NCBI RefSeq assembly: GCF_003201285.1
Contig: NZ_QICS01000004.1
Coordinates: forward strand, 1 to 64,000
Direction: 5' to 3'
DNA from: Lachnotalea glycerini
GTDB taxonomy: Bacteria > Bacillota > Clostridia > Lachnospirales > Lachnospiraceae
DNA length: 64,000 nt
This document shows, piece after piece, positions 36,366-45,710 of the stretch. Numbering within the stretch: the first letter of the stretch is position 1; each line of letters opens with the position of its first letter. The position numbers and the translations under genes were made by a program. Under the pieces are notes generated by a model. It saw only the letters and a list, made by a program, of their open reading frames with translations. It was not told where the DNA came from and made no database searches.

Positions 36366-38165
36366 ATGACAAGAAAGCAAGGCAATCTGTTGTTTCGATT
36401 TAAAAGTATACGAGGTACCATGATTTTTTTCTTTTCTATGATTATTACAATTGCGCTTATGGTATTCTTTATTATTTCACTTAGCTATACGAAAGAGACA
36501 ATCACACAGAATTCTAAGAACTACACAATGCAGTTAATGGAACAGGTAAATGGAGATATTGATTCCTATATTGAATATATGGAAAATATAGCCAGGTTAA
36601 TTTCTGCTAATAAGGATGTTATTGATTATTTGTACGATGAGAATAGTTCAAAAGAAGAAGCTGAGCAGATAAAAGAAAGAGTCGTAACACAATTTCAGAC
36701 CATCTCAGATGCAAGAGAAGATATTTATAATATTGCTGTATTAGGTGATAATGGACGTAACGTGATTAATAATGGAAAGGATGAACTAAATCCTTATGCA
36801 GATTTAAATGAAATGGAATGGTATGTAAAGGCAAGAGAAAGTAAGGATGTGGCGATCTTGTCTTCTTCGCATGTACAAAACGTCATTAAGGATGATTACA
36901 AGTGGGTGGTTACACTAAGCTGTGGGATTCAAAATCCAAACACTGGTAAAATTGAGGGGGTTTTATTTGTTGACTTAAATTACAGTGCCATTAATAACCT
37001 GTGTGAGGGAATCAGCCTAGGCAGTAAAGGTTATGTATTTATTGTTGATTCACAGGGAAGAATCGTATACCATCCAAGACAAACATTATTATACAGTGGG
37101 CTTAAAAATGAAAAGGTTGAGGAGGTTTTACAGGGGAATCAAACTAATTTTACTACTTCAGAGGGAGATGAAAGCAAATTATATACCGTGTTTCAGTCAG
37201 AAAAAACGGGCTGGACAGTGGTAGGTGTTGCCTATTTAAGTGAGCTAATGGCGGGAAGAGAAAAAACTCAACTTGCGTATCTCATGACAGCATTATTTTT
37301 GATTCTTATTTCTGGTATCATAGCCATTATTTTATCCAGTGAAATTACAAAGCCACTCAAAGAACTTGCCAGTTCCATGAAAGCAGTGCAGGAAGGGCAT
37401 TTTGAGCATGCAGAAATTCAAGTTTTGGAAAAAAATGAAATTGGAATGTTAAGTAATTCTTTTAATATCATGACTCAAAAGATTAAGGAGCTGATGGAGG
37501 AAATTGTAAGAGAGCAAAAAGCAAAAAGAAAAAGTGAATTAAGGGCGCTTCAATCTCAGATTAATCCACATTTTCTATACAATACGCTAGACTCCATTAT
37601 ATGGATGTCAGAAAGCGGTAAAAATCAAGAGGTTGTCCTTATGACTGCCTCGCTTGCCAGATTGTTTCGCCAAAGTATCAGCAATGAGGATGAGATAGTC
37701 AGCATACGAAGTGAGTTAGAATATACAAAAAGCTATTTAACAATTCAAAAAATGAGGTATAAGGATAAGTTGGAATTTGAGTTTGATGTAGAGGAAGCGA
37801 TTCAGGAGGAAACGATTGTAAAGCTGGTATTACAGCCTTTGGTTGAAAATGCAATTTATCATGGAATCAAATATAAGGAAGGAAAGGGTTTCATTAAAAT
37901 AACAGGACACAGGGAGCAAAACGATATTATTATCAGCATTGAAGATAATGGAAAAGGAATGAGTGCAGAGGAACTATCGCACATATTTGAAAAAAAGAAT
38001 AACGCAAGAGGAAGCAAAGTTGGAGTGAACAATGTAAATAACAGACTCAAGTTATATTACGGAAGCCATTATGGACTTAAGTACGATAGCAAGATGAATG
38101 ATAAAACTATTGTTGAGGTTAGAATTCCTGTGACTGATGGGGGTGATAAAGATCATGAAAAATAA
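36366..38165 (+). CDS. YesM-type sensor histidine kinase with Cache domain
   Basis: A 599-aa membrane kinase. TM1 (about 18-38), a dCache-like extracellular domain (about 40-300, with GSKGYVFIVDSQGRIVYHP), TM2 (about 305-328) and HAMP are followed by a His_kinase domain with the acceptor in SQINPHFLYNTLDSIIWM. The HATPase has VENAIYHGIK and DNGKGM. Its 3' end overlaps the next gene, a sugar-binding protein, by 11 bases, so sensor and binding protein are made together. Confidence 0.92.
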   Translation: MTRKQGNLLFRFKSIRGTMIFFFSMIITIALMVFFIISLSYTKETITQNSKNYTMQLMEQVNGDIDSYIEYMENIARLISANKDVIDYLYDENSSKEEAEQIKERVVTQFQTISDAREDIYNIAVLGDNGRNVINNGKDELNPYADLNEMEWYVKARESKDVAILSSSHVQNVIKDDYKWVVTLSCGIQNPNTGKIEGVLFVDLNYSAINNLCEGISLGSKGYVFIVDSQGRIVYHPRQTLLYSGLKNEKVEEVLQGNQTNFTTSEGDESKLYTVFQSEKTGWTVVGVAYLSELMAGREKTQLAYLMTALFLILISGIIAIILSSEITKPLKELASSMKAVQEGHFEHAEIQVLEKNEIGMLSNSFNIMTQKIKELMEEIVREQKAKRKSELRALQSQINPHFLYNTLDSIIWMSESGKNQEVVLMTASLARLFRQSISNEDEIVSIRSELEYTKSYLTIQKMRYKDKLEFEFDVEEAIQEETIVKLVLQPLVENAIYHGIKYKEGKGFIKITGHREQNDIIISIEDNGKGMSAEELSHIFEKKNNARGSKVGVNNVNNRLKLYYGSHYGLKYDSKMNDKTIVEVRIPVTDGGDKDHEK

Positions 38166-39126
38166 AAAAGTTTTTATCTCATTTACAATAGCAGTAGTGC
38201 TTATCTTGTGTATAAGTATATTGTCACAGTGTCAAAGTAAGGATAAACAAGAGATTAACATAATATATATTTCTAAGGTACTGGATGAAAATAATGCTTT
38301 TTGGATTTTTTTGATTGAAGGAGTGCAAACAGCAGCTAAGGAGTATGGGGTAAATCTAACCGTGGTTGCTCCGGACTTAGAAAGTGATGTTGAAAAACAA
38401 AATGAATTAATTGAAGCAGCAATTGAACAAAGACCAGATGCAATCTTACTATCACCGGCAGATCATAAGAAAACACTTTTGGCGGCTAAGAAGATAAAGG
38501 AAGCGGGTATTAAGCTTATCTTAGTTGATTCTGAAATGGAGGAGCCAATTGAGGATGCATTGATTGCTACGGATAATTATGAGGCTGGAAAAAAGGTAGG
38601 TGAACTTGTAAAGAACTTAATGAAAGAGGATTCTAAGATTGCTATTGTAAGTCATGTTAAGGGAACCTCTACCGCAATTGAAAGAGAAGCAGGTTTAAGA
38701 GCTGCCTTGGGAGAAGAGGAGACTAAAATTGTTGAGGTGGTATTTAGCAATTCAGAATATGAAAAGGCGTATCAGGTGACTAAGGAGCTTCTAGAGGCTC
38801 ATCCCGATGTGGATATAATAGCAGGTTTAAATGAATATTCTGCCATTGGAGCAGCAAGGGCAGTTCGAGACTTAAACCTTAGCGATTCAATTAAGCTGGT
38901 GGGCTTTGACAGCTCGAAAGAAGAGATACAATTATTGGAAGCTGGGATATTTGATGGAATCGTGGTTCAAAAGGCTTTCAATATGGGCTATATCGGATTG
39001 GAAACAGCCGTTAAATTATTAAATGGCGAAGAAGTTTTGACGAATATTGATTCGGGTAGTAATATTGTAAGGAAAAACGATATCTATACGGAGGAAAATC
39101 AGAAATTGTTATTTCCGTTTCGGTAA
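38155..39126 (+). CDS. Sugar-binding protein coupled to the sensor kinase
   Basis: A 323-aa ribose-type periplasmic-binding fold protein with an N-terminal lipoprotein signal (VLILCISILSQCQSK). The binding-fold segments include FLIEGVQTAAKEYGVNL, PDAILLSPADHKK and IVGFDSS-like strands. GGGGGTGAT precedes the ATG at 38155, which lies inside the kinase gene. Its position suggests a ligand receptor that presents a sugar to the kinase rather than to the importer. The importer has its own binding protein at 42031. Confidence 0.85.
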   Translation: MKNKKVFISFTIAVVLILCISILSQCQSKDKQEINIIYISKVLDENNAFWIFLIEGVQTAAKEYGVNLTVVAPDLESDVEKQNELIEAAIEQRPDAILLSPADHKKTLLAAKKIKEAGIKLILVDSEMEEPIEDALIATDNYEAGKKVGELVKNLMKEDSKIAIVSHVKGTSTAIEREAGLRAALGEEETKIVEVVFSNSEYEKAYQVTKELLEAHPDVDIIAGLNEYSAIGAARAVRDLNLSDSIKLVGFDSSKEEIQLLEAGIFDGIVVQKAFNMGYIGLETAVKLLNGEEVLTNIDSGSNIVRKNDIYTEENQKLLFPFR

Positions 39127-39176
39127 TTATTTTATCTGAGTATTTCATATATAGTAGATTCATCTTAACAAAAAGT

Positions 39177-39222
39177 AGCTTTTGCTCCACAGGTGATTAC
39201 CCGTTGTGCAAAAGCTTTTTTG
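39177..39222 (+). terminator. Terminator before the ABC importer operon
   Basis: AGCTTTTGC (39177-39185) pairs with GCAAAAGCT (39208-39216), followed by T6. Confidence 0.85.
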
Positions 39223-39385
39223 TTATATTATCAGCCATTCAAGTTTACGTTACAGCAAAAGTATTTGCAAAAGTAAAATCGTTACCCTTTTAAGGAGAAT
39301 ATTCTATTAAAATACTTAAGATTTCTAAATATAATATAGATATTAAGTAGAGTAAACAATCAATTACACAAGGGAAGGTGAAAAA

Positions 39386-40879
39386 GTGGGCGACGTAATC
39401 TTAAAGATGAAAGATATTGATAAATCCTTTGTTGGCGTACATGCACTAAAGGGTGTTAGCCTTGAAGTAAAAAAAGGGGAAGTACATGCCCTGATGGGAG
39501 AAAATGGTGCTGGCAAATCTACACTCATGAAAGTGTTGACAGGCATCTATTCAAAGGACAGTGGCACAATTATTTATGAGGGTGAGGAAGTAGTATTTAC
39601 GAACCCCAAGGAAGCCCAGGAAGCAGGGATTGCAATCGTACATCAGGAGCTTAATATGATGAACCATCTGAGCGTTGCGCAAAATATATTCATCGGAAGA
39701 GAGCTAATGAACGGTAAACTGATCAACGATAAGCAAATGAACGAAGAGGCAGCTAAGCTTTTTGAAAGACTTAATATTGACATAGATCCAAGTATGGTAA
39801 TGGGAGACTTAACGGTTGGTAAGCAACAGATGTGTGAAATTGCCAAGGCAATCTCTAAGGATGTTAAGGTTATTATTTTTGATGAACCAACAGCGGCACT
39901 GACCGAATCTGAAATTGCTGAATTATTCAAAATTATTCGAGATTTACGAAAGAAAGAGCTTGGAATTGTATATATTTCACACAGAATGGATGAGATTAAA
40001 GTAATAACAGATCGTGTAAGCGTAATGCGTGACGGTGAATATGTAGGCACTTTGATAACAGAGCAATCTACCAAGGATGACATCATAAACATGATGGTAG
40101 GACGAACCATTTATGAGGAACCAAAGGAAAAAAGTAATGTTTTAAAAGATGCTCCGGTTATTCTAAAGGTTGAGAATTTAAATGCTGGAAAGATGGTTCA
40201 AAATGTAAGCTTTGAGCTTAGAAAAGGTGAAATATTAGGTTTTTCAGGACTTATGGGAGCAGGCAGAACGGAAACTGCAAGAGCTTTATTTGGAGCAGAT
40301 AAAAAAGACTCGGGTACGATTTATGTAAATGGTCAAAAGGTGGAGATTCATAGTCCCAAGGATGCGGTTAATGCAGGAATTGGATATTTATCAGAGGATA
40401 GAAAAAGATACGGGATTGTGCTTGCAGAATCAGTTGCAGAAAATTCAACCATGCCCTCTCTTGAAAGCTTTATGAAAGGTATTTTTATTGACAAAAAAAA
40501 GGAAAAAGACGTATCACAGGAATACGTGGATAAGCTTAAAACCAAGACACCTGATGTAGATACGGCAGTGATGAATTTGTCAGGTGGAAATCAGCAAAAG
40601 GTAGTAATTGCAAAATGGCTGATTAGAGATTGTGATATTCTTATTTTTGATGAGCCTACCAGAGGAATTGATGTAGGGGCAAAGAGTGAAATTTATCACT
40701 TAATGAATGAATTAGCAGCGCAAGGTAAGTCCATTATTATGATTTCTTCCGAATTAACGGAGGTACTAAGAATGAGTGACAGAATTATTGTTATGTGTGA
40801 GGGAAGAAAGACCGGTGAGCTAAGTATAGAAGAAGCTTCACAGGAAAAAATCATGCATGCGGCAACACTTAGAAATTAA
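39386..40879 (+). CDS. Ribose/galactose-type ABC importer ATPase
   Basis: A 497-aa protein with two fused ABC domains (about 1-240 and 250-495), as in RbsA/MglA/XylG. The first has GENGAGKST and the switched signature LTVGKQQM. The second has LMGAGRTETARA (degenerate Walker A, normal for this family) and LSGGNQQKVVIAKW with FDEPTRGIDVG. It starts at GTG after GGGAAGGTG. It energises the permease encoded next. fucI and fucU nearby suggest L-fucose or a similar deoxy sugar as cargo. Confidence 0.93.
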   Translation: MGDVILKMKDIDKSFVGVHALKGVSLEVKKGEVHALMGENGAGKSTLMKVLTGIYSKDSGTIIYEGEEVVFTNPKEAQEAGIAIVHQELNMMNHLSVAQNIFIGRELMNGKLINDKQMNEEAAKLFERLNIDIDPSMVMGDLTVGKQQMCEIAKAISKDVKVIIFDEPTAALTESEIAELFKIIRDLRKKELGIVYISHRMDEIKVITDRVSVMRDGEYVGTLITEQSTKDDIINMMVGRTIYEEPKEKSNVLKDAPVILKVENLNAGKMVQNVSFELRKGEILGFSGLMGAGRTETARALFGADKKDSGTIYVNGQKVEIHSPKDAVNAGIGYLSEDRKRYGIVLAESVAENSTMPSLESFMKGIFIDKKKEKDVSQEYVDKLKTKTPDVDTAVMNLSGGNQQKVVIAKWLIRDCDILIFDEPTRGIDVGAKSEIYHLMNELAAQGKSIIMISSELTEVLRMSDRIIVMCEGRKTGELSIEEASQEKIMHAATLRN

Positions 40880-40895
40880 TTGGGAGGATGAAAAG

Positions 40896-41921
40896 ATGAT
40901 AGCAAAAAAGACAGAAAAAAAGTCAGGAGTTTTATTAAATAATCCAATTGTTAAAGCAATTGGTACACAAAGATTAATCGCACTGTTAGCATTAATTATT
41001 ATATATATTGTGTTTGGGGCAATCAGTCCTGCATTTAGACAGTATTCTACGCTTGTCAATATTTTTGATGCATCTTATTACATCGGCTTTATGGCAATCG
41101 GCGTAACATTTGCAATCACAACAGGTGGAATTGACTTATCAATTGGTACGGTACTGGTTTGTTCTTCTCTTGTAACCGGTGCGTTAGCTACGAAGTACAA
41201 TGTTCCGATTGCGCTTACCCTTATACTTTGCATACTGATTGGAGCAATCTTTGGTTTAATGAATGGCTTAATGATATCTTATATGGGGTTACCCCCATTT
41301 ATTGCAACACTTGGTTCTATGATGCTTTCCAAAGGGCTTGGTTCTATTTTTACCAAAGCGCAAAGTGTAACATGGCCTCAGGCTACCGAAGCTGACGGTT
41401 GGTTTCGCAGTATTTTTAAAGTAAATATAACAAATGCAAATGGACTTTCCACACCTATTCCGACAGGTTTTATTTTACTTTTGGCAGTGGCAATTTTAAT
41501 GGCAATTTTATTAAATAAGACTCGCCCGGGACGCTATATTGTAGCACTTGGAAGTAATATTGAGGCAACCAGACTATCAGGTGTAAATGTTGCTAAATGG
41601 CAGACGTTAGCTTATGTCATCAGTGGAACAATGGCAGGAATTGCAGGAATTGCCTATGCAGCAGTTTATTCTACTTTGTTACCTGGTGGTGGTGCAGGCT
41701 TTGAACTAGATGCCATTGCAGGTGTGGTAATCGGTGGAACATCTATGAGTGGAGGATATGGAACAATTGCAGGTACATTAATTGGTGTATTTATTATGTC
41801 AGTGCTGAAAACAGGTTTGCCGTTTATTGGATTACAAACACATTATCAACAAGTTGCAACAGGACTGGTATTAATTTTTGCGGTATTTATGGATGTAGCA
41901 AATAGAAAGAAAAGAAATTAA
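40896..41921 (+). CDS. Ribose/galactose-type ABC importer permease
   Basis: A 341-aa permease of the RbsC/MglC class with about eight to ten membrane helices. Family segments GGIDLSIGTVL, PPFIATLGSMML and LDAIAGVVIGGTSMSGGYG are present. GGGAGG lies before the ATG at 40896, which is preferred to an ATG inside the ATPase gene. It forms the channel of the importer. Confidence 0.93.
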   Translation: MIAKKTEKKSGVLLNNPIVKAIGTQRLIALLALIIIYIVFGAISPAFRQYSTLVNIFDASYYIGFMAIGVTFAITTGGIDLSIGTVLVCSSLVTGALATKYNVPIALTLILCILIGAIFGLMNGLMISYMGLPPFIATLGSMMLSKGLGSIFTKAQSVTWPQATEADGWFRSIFKVNITNANGLSTPIPTGFILLLAVAILMAILLNKTRPGRYIVALGSNIEATRLSGVNVAKWQTLAYVISGTMAGIAGIAYAAVYSTLLPGGGAGFELDAIAGVVIGGTSMSGGYGTIAGTLIGVFIMSVLKTGLPFIGLQTHYQQVATGLVLIFAVFMDVANRKKRN

Positions 41922-41954
41922 CGAAAGTGGTAACTACTTGGCTTCACCTGATTC

Positions 41955-42001
41955 AGGTAAACAAGTATCACAACCTTATTAGGCAAAGAGCCTGGTAAGT
42001 A
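41955..42001 (+). promoter_or_regulatory. Two stem-loops between permease and binding protein
   Basis: ACTTG/CAAGT encloses ACCTG-ATT-CAGGT, followed by CTTAttAGGC-aaaga-GCCTggTAAG. They sit just before the binding-protein gene and are not followed by T-runs. They may protect or separate the binding-protein message. Confidence 0.55.
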
Positions 42002-42030
42002 TAAATTAAATCATTAAAGGGAGGTTTACA

Positions 42031-43164
42031 ATGAAGAAAAAATTATTAAGCGTAATCATGTGTGCAACAATGGTGTCAGCACTAGTGGCTGGTTGTGGTT
42101 CCTCATCATCTGCTGATACAACAACTGACACAACAACAGAAACGAAGACAACAACAGATGCAACAGCTACTGACACTGCAACAACGGATACATCAGCAAG
42201 TGATGATATGTCAATCTATATTGTGTCAAAAGGCTTCCAGCATCAATACTGGCAGGCAGTTTTAAAGGGTGCTCAGGAGGCAGCAGATGAATTAGGAGTT
42301 ACGATTGACTTTAAAGGTCCTGATACAGAGAGTGATATTGCACAGCAGGTACAGATGCTAAACAACGCACTGAATAATTCCCCAGATGCTATTGGATTGG
42401 CTGCACTTGATACGCAGGCTTGTTTGGAAGGTATTACAAAGGCTCAACAGGCAGGAATCCCAATTATTGGCTTTGATTCCGGTGTACCGGGTGCTCCGGA
42501 CGGTGCAATTGTTGCAAATGCCGCAACCGATAACTACGCAGCAGGTGAATTGGCAGCAGAAGAAACCTATACTCTAATTAAAGATAAGATTTCTTCGGCA
42601 ACTGCAACGGTTAGAATTGGTGTTATGAATCAGGATGCAACTTCGGAATCCATTACAAATCGAGGTTCAGGATTTATTGATAAGATGAAAACATTGATTG
42701 AAGCAGATGGAAAAACGGTTTCAATTGAAGGTCATGACAAATGGGAAAATAAAGTAGAGGGCGCAAATGTAATCATTGATGTTGCAGTGCCTGCACAGGT
42801 AACTGCTGAGCTTTCGGCTATTGATGCTCAGAATTTGCTTAATAAGACGGATACAATTTGTATCTATGCATCCAATCAGCATTCAGGAGAAGGTCTGATT
42901 AATGGTGATGCTAATCTTGGCAAGCTTGGAAACAGCATTGTTGGTATCGCATTTGATTCAGGTGAATTAATTAAGAGCGCAGTAAAATCAGGAAAAATTG
43001 CTGGTGCTGTAACGCAGGATCCGGTTGCCATCGGACGCAATTTAGTAGAACTGGCAGTAAAAGCAGCAAAAGGCGAGACAGTAGCAGACGTCGATACTGG
43101 ATGTAAATGGTATACAGCAAATAATATGGATGATGCTGATATTGCTCCAAACTTATACGATTAA
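42031..43164 (+). CDS. Ribose/galactose-type sugar-binding lipoprotein
   Basis: A 377-aa binding protein with lipobox (ALVAGCGSS, Cys about 22) and a long Thr/Asp/Ala-rich tether (about 27-60). It has a Peripla_BP_4 fold, with MSIYIVSKGFQHQYWQAVLK and DPVAIGRNLVELAVKAAKG near the end. GGGAGG precedes the ATG. It is the extracytoplasmic receptor of the ABC importer, probably for fucose given fucI and fucU. Confidence 0.92.
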   Translation: MKKKLLSVIMCATMVSALVAGCGSSSSADTTTDTTTETKTTTDATATDTATTDTSASDDMSIYIVSKGFQHQYWQAVLKGAQEAADELGVTIDFKGPDTESDIAQQVQMLNNALNNSPDAIGLAALDTQACLEGITKAQQAGIPIIGFDSGVPGAPDGAIVANAATDNYAAGELAAEETYTLIKDKISSATATVRIGVMNQDATSESITNRGSGFIDKMKTLIEADGKTVSIEGHDKWENKVEGANVIIDVAVPAQVTAELSAIDAQNLLNKTDTICIYASNQHSGEGLINGDANLGKLGNSIVGIAFDSGELIKSAVKSGKIAGAVTQDPVAIGRNLVELAVKAAKGETVADVDTGCKWYTANNMDDADIAPNLYD

Positions 43165-43186
43165 TTAAAAATATATGCTATAATAA

Positions 43187-43212
43187 GAGGGGGTTGCTGA
43201 GGCAATCCCCTC
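43187..43212 (+). promoter_or_regulatory. Stem-loop between binding protein and fucU
   Basis: GAGGGGGTTGC (43187-43197) pairs with GGCAATCCCCTC (43201-43212) across a 3-base loop. It is strong, but followed by A-rich rather than T-rich sequence, so probably a stabilising or attenuating structure. Confidence 0.65.
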
Positions 43213-43298
43213 AAAATAATAAGTATGAAAGTACTGAATGTTACAGGGTTTTTGTAATCGCTGCACTTTCATAAATAAAATAATAGGAGGATGCAGTT

Positions 43299-43739
43299 AT
43301 GTTAAAAGGAATACCACCAATCTTGTCACCTCAATTATTAAAGGTATTGTGTGAAATGGGACATAGTGACAGACTTGTTATATCAGATGGAAATTTTCCG
43401 GCAGAAGAAATGGGTAAAGATGCAATTGTGATTCGTTGTGACGGGCATGGAGTTCCCGAAATTCTGGATGCCATATTACAGCTATTTCCACTTGATCAGT
43501 ACGAAGAAAAGCCAGTGAATCTCATGGAGGTCGTTCCAGGAGATCCAGTAGAAACACCTATTTGGGACACCTACAAAGAAATCGTAGCAAAATATGAAAA
43601 ACGTGGAGCAGATTGCGTAGGTAATATTGAGAGATTTGCCTTTTATGATGAAGCAAGAACAGCCTATGCAATAATTGCAACAAGTGAAAAGGCTTTGTAT
43701 GCCAATATTATGTTGCAAAAGGGCGTTGTAGTAGACTAA
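43299..43739 (+). CDS. fucU: L-fucose mutarotase FucU
   Basis: A 146-aa RbsD/FucU-family protein that interconverts the alpha and beta anomers of L-fucose, feeding the isomerase. LSPQLLKVLCEMGHSDRLVISDGNFP and the closing YANIMLQKGVV are typical; the acid in SDGNFPAE and the YAIIATSEKALY segment match FucU rather than RbsD. AGGAGGATG precedes the ATG. Its presence supports fucose as the sugar of this locus. Confidence 0.9.
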   Translation: MLKGIPPILSPQLLKVLCEMGHSDRLVISDGNFPAEEMGKDAIVIRCDGHGVPEILDAILQLFPLDQYEEKPVNLMEVVPGDPVETPIWDTYKEIVAKYEKRGADCVGNIERFAFYDEARTAYAIIATSEKALYANIMLQKGVVVD

Positions 43740-43769
43740 AAAATGCAATATAATAAGAATAAATGTATA

Positions 43770-43799
43770 AGCTAGAGCATATACTCTAGCTTGTTTTTA
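43770..43799 (+). terminator. Terminator after fucU
   Basis: AGCTAGAG (43770-43777) pairs with CTCTAGCT (43784-43791), followed by TGTTTTT. It ends right where repeat copy 3 begins. Confidence 0.88.
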
Positions 43800-43985
43800 T
43801 TTCATAGGATAGACCTTATTGTGGTAACGTATAAAAGTATTGATTCCTATGAAATAAAAACACAATGCGCACGAATGCAAGTGGAGAATGTCACTGCGTG
43901 ACAGCATTCGGCGCGGCAAAGCGGCCAAGTCCCTCATGAGTGAGGGGAAGGGGAGTTGAAGTGTCGAAGACACTTTGTTCTATGT
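43800..43985 (+). repeat. Dispersed structured repeat, copy 3 (intact)
   Basis: The first hairpin has perfect arms TTTCATAGGA (43800-43809) and TCCTATGAAA (43845-43854). CGAATGC (43872-43878) pairs with GCATTCG (43904-43910) around an inner GTCAC-tgc-GTGAC hairpin (43890-43902). CCCTCA (43931-43936) pairs with TGAGGG (43941-43946). A final AAGTGTC-gaa-GACACTT hairpin ends near 43975. This last stem differs in sequence from copies 1 and 2 but keeps its position, a sign of conserved structure. It lies between fucU and the exonuclease gene. Confidence 0.9.
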
Positions 43986-44005
43986 GATAATGGATAGGAG
44001 GAAAA

Positions 44006-44761
44006 ATGAGACTGATATCATGGAATGTAAATGGATTAAGAGCATGTGTACAAAAAGGTTTTTTAGAATTTTTTAAAGAAATTGATGCGGATATTTTTTG
44101 TATACAGGAAAGTAAAATGCAAGAAGGTCAGCTTAATTTAGAGCTGAATGGATATTACCAATACTGGAATTATGCAGAAAAAAAGGGCTATTCAGGTACA
44201 GCTATATTTTCAAAAGAAGAGGCAATAAATGCTTCTTATGGAATAGACATGGAAGAGCATGATAAAGAAGGCAGAGTCATAACACTGGAATATAAGGAAT
44301 TCTATATGGTTACAGTATATACACCCAATGCACAAGAAGGCCTTGCAAGATTAGATTATAGAATGAAGTGGGAGGATGATTTTAGAGCATATCTTAATAA
44401 ACTGGAGGAAAACAAGCCGGTAATTGTATGTGGAGATTTGAATGTAGCTCATAAGGAAATTGATTTAAAAAATCCAAAAACCAATCGAAAAAACGCAGGA
44501 TTTTCAGATGAAGAAAGAGGAAAATTTACTGAGCTTTTAGAGGCAGGCTTCATCGATACCTTTCGATATTTTTATCCTGATATGGAAGGGATTTACTCCT
44601 GGTGGTCTTATCGTTTCAGTGCCAGAGCAAAAAATGCCGGATGGAGAATTGATTACTTTGTAGTCTCTAAGACGTTAGAGGAAAAATTAGTGGATGCCCA
44701 AATTCATACAGAGATTATGGGGTCTGATCATTGTCCGGTTGAGTTAAATATAGAATTGTAA
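44006..44761 (+). CDS. xth: Exodeoxyribonuclease III
   Basis: A 251-aa AP endonuclease/3'-exonuclease of the ExoA/Xth family in base-excision repair. Catalytic motifs are intact: WNVNGLRA, IFCIQESKMQ, YTPNAQ, VCGDLNVAHKEIDL and GSDHCPVEL. GGAGG precedes the ATG. It follows repeat copy 3, which would form part of its leader if transcription starts upstream. Confidence 0.96.
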   Translation: MRLISWNVNGLRACVQKGFLEFFKEIDADIFCIQESKMQEGQLNLELNGYYQYWNYAEKKGYSGTAIFSKEEAINASYGIDMEEHDKEGRVITLEYKEFYMVTVYTPNAQEGLARLDYRMKWEDDFRAYLNKLEENKPVIVCGDLNVAHKEIDLKNPKTNRKNAGFSDEERGKFTELLEAGFIDTFRYFYPDMEGIYSWWSYRFSARAKNAGWRIDYFVVSKTLEEKLVDAQIHTEIMGSDHCPVELNIEL

Positions 44762-44869
44762 AGTAAAAGAAAGTTGTTTATTCTAAACTGTAATACGGTT
44801 AGATTAGGAAGGAATAATAGTATAGATTAATGCAATACTAGTACTAAATAAGTAAGAGGTGATAGAAGC

Positions 44870-45451
44870 ATGTGTGGACGTTATTATATAGATGAAGAAA
44901 CGGCAATGGAGCTTCAAAAAATAGTAGTTCATATTGATAAAAAGTTAAATCCTGCTCATTATTCAAGGGATATCGTGCCTTCTGCATTGGCTCCGGTTAT
45001 TACGAATGGCAGCAACGAAATGTCACTGGAACTATTTAACTGGGGCTTTTTAGGCTACAATCAAAAGGGCTTGATTATCAATGCCAGAGCAGAAACGGTT
45101 TCGGAGAAGAAAAGCTTTAAAGATTGCTTATCAGATAGAAGGTGCATTATTCCAGCAAAAGGTTTCTATGAATGGGATCAGTCCAGGAATAAATTTACTT
45201 TTCAGAATACGAAGAAAAGAATCATGTTGATGGCAGGTCTGTATAATGCCGATAACAGATTTGTCATTATAACAACAAAGGCGAACGAATCCATGGAAAA
45301 AATTCATGACAGGATGCCCTTAGTATTGTCAGAGAATCTTGTTCATGACTGGCTGTTTGATTCACAAGAAACAATTAATATATTAAATAAATTGCCACCG
45401 CTTCTTGAGCGAAGTAGTGATATGGAACAAATGAGGCTGGAATTTTATTAG
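44870..45451 (+). CDS. SRAP-domain protein (YedK/HMCES-like)
   Basis: A 193-aa protein that forms a protective thiazolidine cross-link with abasic sites in single-stranded DNA. C2 becomes N-terminal after Met removal (MCGRYYIDEE). The other conserved elements are NARAETVSEKKSF, IPAKGFYEWD and HDRMPLVL. GAGGTGAT precedes the ATG. Its pairing with exonuclease III, also an abasic-site enzyme, makes functional sense. Confidence 0.93.
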   Translation: MCGRYYIDEETAMELQKIVVHIDKKLNPAHYSRDIVPSALAPVITNGSNEMSLELFNWGFLGYNQKGLIINARAETVSEKKSFKDCLSDRRCIIPAKGFYEWDQSRNKFTFQNTKKRIMLMAGLYNADNRFVIITTKANESMEKIHDRMPLVLSENLVHDWLFDSQETINILNKLPPLLERSSDMEQMRLEFY

Positions 45452-45710
45452 CCTCATTTTTGATGCGTATAATAATTATATTTTATTAACTATTCAAATC
45501 TGTAATATCTGCAAAAATTTTTATATAACGTCGAGGTTATTTTTTCAAATATTTTTTCTAAATTGCAATTTATGCAAAATATATACTTTTTAAAAGTATC
45601 ATGTTTTAATATAATTGGTTTAGTTATTATAAAATAGCATAAAATACACAAAAATGTCTATACAAATAGAGGAATGCAGAGTATAATACACGGTAAAGGG
45701 GGTTATTTAC

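Noticed and set aside
143-43985. CRISPR array suspected from recurring sequence
   Set aside because: The three copies lie about 20 kb apart, are 170-190 bases long and differ in orientation; there are no spacers or cas genes.
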